Below are positions 24,100-31,862 of a stretch of DNA of 64,000 nucleotides, one piece after another. A program made the position numbers and the translations under genes. This DNA comes from Candidatus Deferrimicrobiaceae bacterium (GTDB lineage: Bacteria > Desulfobacterota > Deferrimicrobia > Deferrimicrobiales > Deferrimicrobiaceae): contig DASXVV010000012.1 in the NCBI GenBank assembly GCA_036504035.1, positions 1 to 64,000 on the forward strand, read 5' to 3'. Within the stretch, counting starts at the first letter, position 1. Every line of letters begins with the position of its first letter. The notes under the pieces are model-generated. The model saw nothing but the letters and a program-made list of their open reading frames with translations. It made no database searches and was not told the DNA's origin.

Positions 24100-25404
24100 T
24101 CAGATGGCCGCCTGGAGCTGCAGGTAGCCGTAGTCGATGTCCTTCTCGCGGCCGGTGGCGTCCCGAAAGAAGCCGCCGGTGAAGAAGCGGTCGGCGCCGA
24201 GCGTTACGCAAAGCCCGTCACGCACCGTCCAGGCGAGGGCGAGATCGGCCTCGACGCCGAGTGCTTTCGAGAAGCCGGCTGGAACCTGATCGGCCCGCAC
24301 GGCATGGCCGGTCAGCGAAAGATTGACTGCCGGCGACAGGTCGGCCGCGCCACCGAGCGTGAGGATCCGCAGGCCGCTGGCGGCATGACCGGCCACGGTC
24401 AGTCCGCTCAGGTCGCCGATCACGTTCATGTCGCCGACCTGCGGCGTGTCGTTGTTCGGGTTGTGGAATTCCCGGAAGTGGTGGTCCCCCGGATTCCCGT
24501 CGCCGCTGCCCCAGGCGAATCCGCCGAACAGCTTTCCGGGGAAGCGGGCGGGCGCCGGGCGAAAGGTCAGGTCGACGTGCCCTCCGAAGGCGGCGATCGG
24601 GTCGTACCCGCCGGCACCGTCGGCTTTCCGCCCGAACTGCCAGACGGGCTCGGCTTCGAGGTCGAGCCGTTCCCCGAAGCGGGCCGCAGCCCGGGCGCCG
24701 ACAGACCAGGTGACCTCGTGCGCCCCGCCGGCGTGGGTCGCCCCGACGCCGCCGGTGTCGCGCAGGCCGTAGAGGTCGAGCGTGAAATCCTTCTGCGGCA
24801 GGATCGTCCCGTATATTCCGTAAAGCGTGCCTTCGATCCCGCCCGAATTCCGCTTCACGTAACGCCCGCCGAACAGGTCGACCGACAGGCGATCGGCGGG
24901 GCGGAGGGTCAGCCTGGCCGCGTCCCACGACTGGCCGTCATAGAAGGTGTCGGCTCCGAGCAGGAAGGTGCTGCCGTAAACCAGCTCCTGTCGCCCGACC
25001 TTGGCGGTCAATCCGGGCGTGCCGGGAAGCGACCCTTCGAGATACGCCTGGTAGACCATGACGGCCGAGAGATCCTGCCGGCCCGCGAGGCCGTACCATT
25101 GCCCTTCGATCCGCCCCCGCCAGCTGTTGTCCTGCCCTGTCTCGAAGGAAGGGCGCAGTCGGACCAGCCCCCGGGTGTCGTCTTCGCCCTCCGCGACGGC
25201 GGCGGTTCCCAGGTCGAAGTGGCGGGCGGCTTCCCCCCGCATCATGGCGTCGAGGCCGAACCGGCTTCCGGCTAATCCCGGTGTGCCGCTTCCGTCCGCC
25301 GCGAACGCTGCGCCTGGCGCCAGAAACAGGGCGACCGTAACTACAAACATAAGCCTGAACAGTCGTTTCATTCCGTAAGCAAAATTATCGATCGCCTTGG
25401 CCAC
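24100..25404 (-). CDS. Outer-membrane beta-barrel channel (alginate-export-like)
   Basis: A 434-residue protein with a signal peptide ending AAFA and a mature part of alternating beta-strand sequence, including GLTAKVGRQELVYGSTFLLG, RLSVDLFGGRYVKRN and a C-terminal barrel ending in an aromatic/hydrophobic strand (YGYLQLQAAI). This resembles the alginate-export/porin family. I chose GTG at 25404 because AAAGGA lies six bases upstream; ATG at 25371 (right at the signal peptide) and ATG at 25428 are alternatives. The position between arsR and feoB suggests passage of metal or a metal complex across the outer membrane, which is inference. Confidence 0.78.
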   Translation of the reverse strand: MAKAIDNFAYGMKRLFRLMFVVTVALFLAPGAAFAADGSGTPGLAGSRFGLDAMMRGEAARHFDLGTAAVAEGEDDTRGLVRLRPSFETGQDNSWRGRIEGQWYGLAGRQDLSAVMVYQAYLEGSLPGTPGLTAKVGRQELVYGSTFLLGADTFYDGQSWDAARLTLRPADRLSVDLFGGRYVKRNSGGIEGTLYGIYGTILPQKDFTLDLYGLRDTGGVGATHAGGAHEVTWSVGARAAARFGERLDLEAEPVWQFGRKADGAGGYDPIAAFGGHVDLTFRPAPARFPGKLFGGFAWGSGDGNPGDHHFREFHNPNNDTPQVGDMNVIGDLSGLTVAGHAASGLRILTLGGAADLSPAVNLSLTGHAVRADQVPAGFSKALGVEADLALAWTVRDGLCVTLGADRFFTGGFFRDATGREKDIDYGYLQLQAAI

Positions 25405-25433
25405 CTGGATTCCTTTCGGTCGCGCCATGTTAT

Positions 25434-25454
25434 ATATGAGCACTCGTTTCATCA
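25434..25454. promoter_or_regulatory. Second ArsR-type operator candidate, upstream of the channel gene
   Basis: TGAG-N7-TTCA (25437-25451) lies in an AT-rich stretch just upstream of the outer-membrane channel gene and repeats the geometry of the element before arsR. If it binds the same regulator, channel and feoB would be under direct metal control. Confidence 0.4.
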
Positions 25455-25470
25455 ATGGTTCAAAAAAAAC

Positions 25471-25842
25471 CTACCCCACCGAAACGTGGTGGACGCACTC
25501 CTCGATGAGGTTGCTGATGTGCTCGTCGTCGAGGGAATAGAAGGCGATCTTGCCTTCCTTTCGATACTTGACCAGCCGCTGCCCCCGCAGCAGCCGGAGC
25601 TGGTGCGAGATCGCGGAACCGGTCAGGCCAAGCAGCCGCGACAGGTCGATGACGCAGAGTTCCTGCCCGGACAAGGCGGAAATGATGCGAACCCGGGTGG
25701 GGTCGCTCAAGGCGGCGAACGTCTCGGCCAGCGCCCGGACCATCCGGTCGCCCGGCATGGCGGCCTTCGCCGAGCGCACGCTGGCAGGATCCACGAACGG
25801 GACCGGGCTGTCCTGCGCTTTCCCTGTCTTCGATTGAGGCAA
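25471..25842 (-). CDS. ArsR/SmtB-family metal-sensing repressor
   Basis: A winged-helix homodimeric repressor of 123 residues. The fold is seen in ALAETFAALSDPTRVRIISAL, ELCVIDLSRLLGLTGSAISH (recognition helix) and GQRLVKYRKEGKIAFYSL. The C-terminal helix carries DEHISNLIEECVHH, which matches the alpha-5 zinc-site spacing D-x-H-(10)-H of SmtB/CzrA, though the fourth ligand is not obvious. A Cys in ELCV offers an alternative site. I chose TTG at 25842, with AGGAG five bases upstream, over GTG at 25884, which would place the operator candidate inside the gene. Confidence 0.88.
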   Translation of the reverse strand: MPQSKTGKAQDSPVPFVDPASVRSAKAAMPGDRMVRALAETFAALSDPTRVRIISALSGQELCVIDLSRLLGLTGSAISHQLRLLRGQRLVKYRKEGKIAFYSLDDEHISNLIEECVHHVSVG

Positions 25843-25863
25843 CCGGTCTCCTGCGGGGTTTTG

Positions 25864-25889
25864 TATTATGAAATGACTGTTCACTTATA
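25864..25889. promoter_or_regulatory. ArsR-type operator candidate before arsR
   Basis: An AT-rich imperfect dyad with core TGAA-N7-TTCA (25869-25883) and flanks TATTA/CTTATA. ArsR/SmtB operators have TGAA and TTCA half-sites of similar layout, usually with a six-base spacer. It lies 22 bases before the TTG start chosen for arsR, where autoregulation would be expected. Confidence 0.5.
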
Positions 25890-25965
25890 GCAAGATGCCG
25901 CGTGCACGTCAAGCGGGTTTTTCCCGGACCGCCCCAGCGTCGTGATCCGCCCCCGTCCGCGCGTG

Positions 25966-25971
25966 TATAAT
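25966..25971 (+). promoter_or_regulatory. Possible -10 element (TATAAT) just before hsdR
   Basis: A perfect TATAAT lies six bases before the hsdR ATG, with no convincing -35 at the usual distance. If used, the mRNA would be leaderless. A chance match is possible. Confidence 0.25.
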
Positions 25972-25977
25972 CGGCGG

Positions 25978-28431
25978 ATGGTCGGGCTCAGCGAACGCGA
26001 CATCTGCACGAAATTCATTTCTCCCGCCATCAATCGATCGGGATGGGACATCGATACACAAGTCCGAGAGGAAGTCTCGTTCACCAAGGGACGGATCATC
26101 GTCCGCGGCAAGCTCGTCACCCGCGGCAAGGCCAAACGCGCCGATTACGTTCTCTACTACAAGCCGAACATCCCGATCGCACTCATCGAAGCCAAGGACG
26201 GCAGCCACGCCGTCGGCGACGGCATGCAGCAGGCGCTGGAATATGCCGCCACTCTAGACATTCCCTTCGTGTTCTCGTCCAACGGTTCTGCCTTCATGTT
26301 CCACGATCGCACCGGCAATGGCGGAGAAATGGAAACCGAGCTTCCACTCCACGCCTTCCCGACGCCCGAGGCGCTTTGGATCAAATACCGCACATGGAAG
26401 GGGATGGATCCCGCGCAGGAAGCGCTCGCGCTTCAGCCCTATTACGAAGATGGCGGCGAAAAGGAACCGCGATACTACCAGCGCATCGCCATCAACAACG
26501 CCATTGAGGCCATAGCCAAGGGGAAGAATCGTATCCTCCTCGTCATGGCGACGGGCACCGGCAAGACCTATACCGCATTCCAGATCCTCTGGCGCCTGTG
26601 GAAGTCCGGCCGGAAGAAGCGGATTCTTTACCTCGCCGACCGTAACGTGCTCATCGACCAGACGATGGTGAACGATTTCCGACCCTTCGGAAAAACCATG
26701 GCGAAGCTCAGCACCCACTCGAAGACGATCGAGCGCGAAGACGGCACCGAAGTGCAACTGCCGACCGCGATCGACCGGAAGCATCGCCGCATCGACACTT
26801 CTTACGAAATCTATCTCGCCCTTTATCAGGCCATAACCGGCCCCGACGATAGCCAGAAGCTCTACCGCGAACTGTCGCCCGATTTTTTCGACCTCATCGT
26901 GATCGACGAATGCCACCGCGGAAGTGCGGCGGCCGATTCCGCCTGGCGGGAGATTCTCGACCACTTCTCCTCGGCCACCCAAATCGGCATGACCGCGACG
27001 CCGAAGGAGACCGAATACGTCTCCAACATCGACTATTTCGGCGAGCCGGTTTATTCCTACTCGCTCAAGGCCGGTATCCGTGACGGCTTCCTCGCCCCGT
27101 ACAAGGTGGTCAAGGTCCATCTCGATGTCGATGTCGAGGGCTATCGGCCCGCGCGGGGTGAGATCGACCGATACGGCTACGAGATTGAAGACCGGATCTA
27201 CAATCCGAAGGATTTCGACCGCAACCTGGTGATCGACGAGCGCACCCGGCGCGTCGCACACAAGATCAGCGAATTTCTCAAGGAAATCGGCGACCGCCTC
27301 CAGAAGACCATCGTTTTCTGCGTCGATACCGAGCACGCGGCGCGGATGCGGCAGGCGTTGATCAACGAAAACGCGGATCTCGTCCTGAAGAACCCGCGCT
27401 ATGTCATGCGCATCACCGGCGACGATACGGAAGGGTGCGACCAGATCGGCAACTTCATCGACCCGGAAGCGAAATACCCGGTGATCGTCACCACCTCTCG
27501 GCTGCTCTCGACCGGCGTCGATGCCCAGACGTGTCGCCTCATCGTCCTCGACCGGGAAGTGGGTTCCATGACGGAGTTCAAGCAGATCGTCGGCCGCGGC
27601 ACGCGCGTCCACGAGGACACGAAAAAGTTCTACTTCACCCTGATCGATTTCCGGAAGGCGACGAATCATTTCGCCGACCCCGATTTCGACGGCGAACCGG
27701 TGCAGATCTACGTGCCGGGCGAGGATGACCCGGTCGCACCGCCTGATGATGTTCCGCCCGCGGACGATGGGGAGGCAGCTCTCCCGCCGGAACCGGGCGA
27801 CGATGAAGTAGTGATTGTCGATCCCGACCGGCCGGATATCGACATCGAGGCGGGCTCCGACAGGCCCCGGAAATATTACATCGAGGGACGCGAGGTCATG
27901 ATTGTGGCCGAGCGCGTCGAATATCTCGACGAAGAGGGCAAGCTGGTTACCGAGACGTTGCGCGACTATTCGAAGATGGTGCTGAAAAAACGGTTCGCCA
28001 GTCTCGACGAGTTCCTGCGGCGCTGGAGCGACGCCGACCGCAAGCAGGTCATCATCGAGGAACTTGAAAACGAAGGGGTGCTGCTTGCTCCGCTGGCCGA
28101 GGAGGTGGGAAAGAACCTCGATCCCTTCGACCTGATCTGCCACGTCGCCTTCGACCAGCCGACGCTCACCCGGCGCGAACGCGCCGACCAGGTTCGCAAG
28201 CGCGACGTCTTTACAAAGTACGGAGAGCAGGCGCGCGCCGTGCTCGAAGCGTTGCTGCTGAAATACCAGGACGAGGGCGTCACCGGGCTCGACGACCTGC
28301 ACATTCTCAAGGTTGCGCCCTTCGATGCCATGGGCACCCCGATCGAACTCATCAACACTTTCGGTGGACGGGACGGCTTCGAGAAAGCCGTCCATGAACT
28401 CCAGTCCGCCCTCTACGGAAAGGTTGCCTGA
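25978..28431 (+). CDS. hsdR: Type I restriction enzyme, R (motor/endonuclease) subunit
   Basis: An ATP-driven translocase and nuclease of the restriction complex, 817 residues. The N-terminal nuclease domain (HSDR_N) has the PD-(D/E)xK-type core with ALIEAKDG. It is followed by a helicase with Walker A ATGTGKTYTAF, DEAD-box-like IDECHRG and TATP (motif III), then the C-terminal RecA half (STGVDAQTCR, QIVGRGTRVH) and an EcoEI-type C-terminal domain. An acidic, proline-rich linker lies near residues 580-630. No strong ribosome-binding site precedes ATG 25978. The gene ends five bases before hsdM. Confidence 0.95.
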   Translation: MVGLSERDICTKFISPAINRSGWDIDTQVREEVSFTKGRIIVRGKLVTRGKAKRADYVLYYKPNIPIALIEAKDGSHAVGDGMQQALEYAATLDIPFVFSSNGSAFMFHDRTGNGGEMETELPLHAFPTPEALWIKYRTWKGMDPAQEALALQPYYEDGGEKEPRYYQRIAINNAIEAIAKGKNRILLVMATGTGKTYTAFQILWRLWKSGRKKRILYLADRNVLIDQTMVNDFRPFGKTMAKLSTHSKTIEREDGTEVQLPTAIDRKHRRIDTSYEIYLALYQAITGPDDSQKLYRELSPDFFDLIVIDECHRGSAAADSAWREILDHFSSATQIGMTATPKETEYVSNIDYFGEPVYSYSLKAGIRDGFLAPYKVVKVHLDVDVEGYRPARGEIDRYGYEIEDRIYNPKDFDRNLVIDERTRRVAHKISEFLKEIGDRLQKTIVFCVDTEHAARMRQALINENADLVLKNPRYVMRITGDDTEGCDQIGNFIDPEAKYPVIVTTSRLLSTGVDAQTCRLIVLDREVGSMTEFKQIVGRGTRVHEDTKKFYFTLIDFRKATNHFADPDFDGEPVQIYVPGEDDPVAPPDDVPPADDGEAALPPEPGDDEVVIVDPDRPDIDIEAGSDRPRKYYIEGREVMIVAERVEYLDEEGKLVTETLRDYSKMVLKKRFASLDEFLRRWSDADRKQVIIEELENEGVLLAPLAEEVGKNLDPFDLICHVAFDQPTLTRRERADQVRKRDVFTKYGEQARAVLEALLLKYQDEGVTGLDDLHILKVAPFDAMGTPIELINTFGGRDGFEKAVHELQSALYGKVA

Positions 28432-28436
28432 TCCTC

Positions 28437-29840
28437 ATGAACGTGCGCACGACCGTGAAATCGATCCAGGACATCATGCGGCAGGACAGCGGCGTCGACG
28501 GCGATGCCCAGCGCATATCCCAGCTCTGTTGGATGTTCTTCCTCAAGATCATCGACGACCAGGATCGCGAGCTTGAACTGATGGACGACGGCTACCGATC
28601 GCCCATTCCCGAAAAGTTCCAGTGGCGCGCCTGGGCGGCAGACCCCGAAGGAATCACCGGCGAGGCGCTGCAGGCGTTCGTCAACGACGCGTTGTTCCCG
28701 GCGTTAAAAGAATTGTCCAGTGCCGCGCAGGATGGCCGCCACCGCGTCGTGCGCGACGTGTTCGAAGATGCCTACAACTACATGAAGTCGGGCCAGCTCA
28801 TGCGTCAGGTGGTCAACAAGATCACCGCCATCGACTTCAACAACCTGGCTGAGCGGCGCCATTTCGGCGACATCTACGAGCAGATCCTGAACGATCTGCA
28901 AAGCGCCGGTAACGCAGGCGAGTACTACACCCCCCGCGCCGTCACCGCCTTCATGGCCGACCGCATCGATCCCCAACCCGGCCAGATTCTCTTCGACCCT
29001 GCCTGCGGCACCGGCGGATTCCTCACATGCGCGATCCGCCACATGCGCGACCGCTACGTGAAGACGCCGGCCGACGAAAAGCGGATGCAGCAAGGTCTGC
29101 GCGCCACCGAGAAAAAGCAGCTCCCGCACATGCTCTGCGTTACCAACCTGTTGCTCCATGGAATCGACGACCCTTCGTTCATCCGGCACGACAACACGCT
29201 GGCGCGCCCTTACATCAGCTACACCAGTTCCGATCGGGTCGACATCGTCCTCACGAATCCGCCCTTCGGCGGACGCGAGGAAGACGGCATCGAGAGCAAC
29301 TTCCCCAAACATTTCCAGACGCGCGAGACGGCCGACCTTTTCCTCGCGCTGATCGTCCGCCTGCTCAGAAACGGCGGCCGCGCCGCCGTGGTGCTGCCCG
29401 ACGGCACGCTGTTCGGCGAAGGCGTCAAGACGCGCCTCAAGGAACATCTGCTCGAGGAGTGCAACCTCCACACGATCGTCCGACTGCCGAACAGCGTCTT
29501 CAAGCCGTACGCCAACATCGGCACCAACCTGCTCTTCTTCGAAAAGGGAACGCCGACCCAAGAAATCTGGTTCTACGAACATCGCGTGCCCGAAGGCCAG
29601 AAGGCGTATTCGATGACGCGGCCGATCCGCTTCGAGCATCTGCAATCGTGCATCGACTGGTGGGACAGGCGAGAGGTAACCGAGGTCGCCTGGAAGGTCG
29701 GCATCGATGAGATCAAGTCACGCAACTTCAACCTCGACATCAAGAACCCGCACACGGTCGATGAGGAGTATGGCGACCCCGCCGAACTGCTCGCGAAGCT
29801 GGAACAAAGCGAAGCCGAAACCGCCAACCTGCGCGACTAG
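28437..29840 (+). CDS. hsdM: Type I restriction-modification DNA methyltransferase (M subunit)
   Basis: N6-adenine methyltransferase subunit, 467 residues as read. It has the N-terminal HsdM helical domain (MRQDSGVDGDAQRISQLCWM), then the SAM-binding FDPACGTGGF and the catalytic NPPF. The reading frame stops at TAG (29838-29840). The same frame continues without another stop as LKAILEEALRR and ends at a TGA (29874-29876), a typical C-terminal end for this family. The TAG therefore looks like a recent nonsense change that removes the last dozen residues. The catalytic core is intact and the enzyme may still work. Confidence 0.93.
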   Translation: MNVRTTVKSIQDIMRQDSGVDGDAQRISQLCWMFFLKIIDDQDRELELMDDGYRSPIPEKFQWRAWAADPEGITGEALQAFVNDALFPALKELSSAAQDGRHRVVRDVFEDAYNYMKSGQLMRQVVNKITAIDFNNLAERRHFGDIYEQILNDLQSAGNAGEYYTPRAVTAFMADRIDPQPGQILFDPACGTGGFLTCAIRHMRDRYVKTPADEKRMQQGLRATEKKQLPHMLCVTNLLLHGIDDPSFIRHDNTLARPYISYTSSDRVDIVLTNPPFGGREEDGIESNFPKHFQTRETADLFLALIVRLLRNGGRAAVVLPDGTLFGEGVKTRLKEHLLEECNLHTIVRLPNSVFKPYANIGTNLLFFEKGTPTQEIWFYEHRVPEGQKAYSMTRPIRFEHLQSCIDWWDRREVTEVAWKVGIDEIKSRNFNLDIKNPHTVDEEYGDPAELLAKLEQSEAETANLRD

Positions 29841-29881
29841 CTGAAAGCGATCCTGGAAGAGGCGCTGCGGAGGTGAAAAAA

Positions 29882-29952
29882 ATCGGCAGGTATAGGACTC
29901 AAGACCCGAGGTCGAGAGCCACACGGCATGGAGCCGACTTTTACCTGCCGAT
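29882..29952. repeat. 11-bp perfect inverted repeat between hsdM and hsdS
   Basis: ATCGGCAGGTA (29882-29892) and TACCTGCCGAT (29942-29952) form an exact inverted repeat with a 49-base interior that holds a smaller CGGC/GCCG hairpin. It could be an RNA structure between the two genes, a small terminal-repeat element or a chance palindrome. Confidence 0.5.
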
Positions 29953-29970
29953 ATATGGAAAGCGTGACCC

Positions 29971-31743
29971 ATGACAAACGGTTCGTCAACATCGTTATTG
30001 AACCACTTCGACCGGATCGCCGAAGCGCCCGACGCTGTGCCGCGCCTGCGCCGCTTCATCCTCGACCTGGCGGTGCGCGGAAAACTCGTCCCGCAGGATC
30101 CGAACGACGAACCGGCGTCGGAGTTGTTGAAGCGGATCAAGGCGGAGAAGGTGCGGCTGGCCAATGCCGGTAAGGCCAAGACACGGCAGATCTCACCTTC
30201 TGATGACAGAGCAATGTTGTCATTTGACGTCCCCAAACATTGGGCTTGTTTGCCGCTAAATGCAATTGGCACGCTTTCGGGCGGTATGACGCCATCGAAG
30301 AACCGGCTTGATTATTGGGATGGCGAAGTGAATTGGTTTTCTCCGAAAGACATCAAGTCGGAAGAATTGATTGTCTCAGGAATGAAGATTACCCCTGCTG
30401 GCGTGTCTGAGACCGGTCTGCAACTCTATCGCCCTGGATGCCTGTTCATGGTCGCCCGAAGCGGCATCCTCAAACGCACATTTCCGGTTTCAATTAATCG
30501 TGTTGCGGCAACGGTCAATCAGGATTTGAAGGTTCTGGCCCCATTTATCAAAGGCATGGAGAGATATCTCCAGATTGCGCTGAAGGGGATGACGGATTTT
30601 ATCTTGGGCAATCATGTGAAAACGGGGACCACGGTTCAGAGCCTTAAATTCGAGGGGTTTGAGTATTTACCTCTCCCACTTCCTCCGAATGAGGAGCAGC
30701 ATCGGATTGTGGCGAAGGTGGATGAACTGATGGCGCTGTGTGACCAACTCGAGGCGGCGCAGACGAAACGCGAGCGGCGGCGCGACCGACTGGTGGCAGC
30801 GACGCTCCACGGGCTTAACGACGGCGCTGCGATATCGGTCGTTGACGAGGCGGGAAACGTTGCCGGTGGTGGCGAGATTCCGGCGTCCGACGTTTGCTCG
30901 AATTTTGAGAATAACGCCCGCTTCCTCTTCAACCACCTCCCGAATCTCATCACCCGCCCAGAACAGATCAAGCAACTCCGCCAAACCATCCTCAACCTCG
31001 CCGTTCGCGGCAAACTCGTCCCGCAAGACCCGAACGACGAACCGGCCTCGGTGCTGCTGAAGAGAATCGAAGTGGAGAAGAAAAATCTAATTAAGGCGGG
31101 AGAAATCAGAAAGGGAGGCGATCTCCCACAAATAGGGGATGCCGATATTTCGCTTAGGCCGCCGTCCTCTTGGGAATGGGTTCGTTTGGGGAGCATTGGG
31201 GATTGGGGTTCAGGGAGCACCCCGCCGCGCGGTAATAGCGAATACTATGATGGCGGTATTCCATGGCTGAAAAGTGGGGAATTGGAGGACAGGACCGACC
31301 TGAAAGGCTCAGAAGAGACGGTATCCGAAATCGCCATCAGCAAATGTTCGTTCCGAAAGAATAAGCCCGGCGATGTTTTGATCGCGATGTATGGCGCCAC
31401 GATCGGAAAACTGGCAATTCTTGGCGAATCTGCCGTTACAAATCAGGCCGTGTGCGGTTGCACCCCTTTTGATGGAGTTTATAACCGCTACCTGTTTTTA
31501 TATCTGCTCTCACGGAGATCAAATTTTCACGCGCAGAGCGAAGGCGGGGCACAACCGAATATTTCAAAAATAAAGATCATCAATTCTCCTTTTCCCCTGC
31601 CTCCTCTCGCCGAGCAACACCGGATCGTGGTGAAGGTTGATGAACTGATGGCGTTGTGCGATGAATTGGAGGTGCGAATCACGTCATCCTCGACCACCCG
31701 TTACCAACTCTTGGACGCAGCCCTTGCCGAAGTTCTTGCCTGA
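29971..31743 (+). CDS. hsdS: Type I restriction-modification specificity subunit
   Basis: DNA-recognition subunit, 590 residues, with two target-recognition domains in tandem. Each half starts with a conserved helical region (LDLAVRGKLVPQDPNDEPAS and LNLAVRGKLVPQDPNDEPAS) and ends with a second conserved region (EEQHRIVAKVDELMALCDQL and AEQHRIVVKVDELMALCDEL). The variable regions between them (about 75-225 and 370-535) set the two halves of the bipartite target. Codon use is GC-rich in the conserved parts and clearly AT-richer in the variable parts, a sign of exchange of recognition domains. GGAAAG precedes the ATG. Confidence 0.94.
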   Translation: MTNGSSTSLLNHFDRIAEAPDAVPRLRRFILDLAVRGKLVPQDPNDEPASELLKRIKAEKVRLANAGKAKTRQISPSDDRAMLSFDVPKHWACLPLNAIGTLSGGMTPSKNRLDYWDGEVNWFSPKDIKSEELIVSGMKITPAGVSETGLQLYRPGCLFMVARSGILKRTFPVSINRVAATVNQDLKVLAPFIKGMERYLQIALKGMTDFILGNHVKTGTTVQSLKFEGFEYLPLPLPPNEEQHRIVAKVDELMALCDQLEAAQTKRERRRDRLVAATLHGLNDGAAISVVDEAGNVAGGGEIPASDVCSNFENNARFLFNHLPNLITRPEQIKQLRQTILNLAVRGKLVPQDPNDEPASVLLKRIEVEKKNLIKAGEIRKGGDLPQIGDADISLRPPSSWEWVRLGSIGDWGSGSTPPRGNSEYYDGGIPWLKSGELEDRTDLKGSEETVSEIAISKCSFRKNKPGDVLIAMYGATIGKLAILGESAVTNQAVCGCTPFDGVYNRYLFLYLLSRRSNFHAQSEGGAQPNISKIKIINSPFPLPPLAEQHRIVVKVDELMALCDELEVRITSSSTTRYQLLDAALAEVLA

Positions 31744-31862
31744 TGCGGTTGATCCAAAGAATAACCCGTGTAAGCGCAATCGACAGAAAATATCGCCAAC
31801 GAAGTAATTCTAGGTGGGCTAAATGCTATGAGAACGAAATAAAAGAGGAGGAGTTATAAGTC

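Noticed and set aside
29838-29840. TAG in hsdM read as pyrrolysine or programmed read-through
   Set aside because: No pyrrolysine genes or stimulatory structure are visible. A plain nonsense change near the end explains it better.
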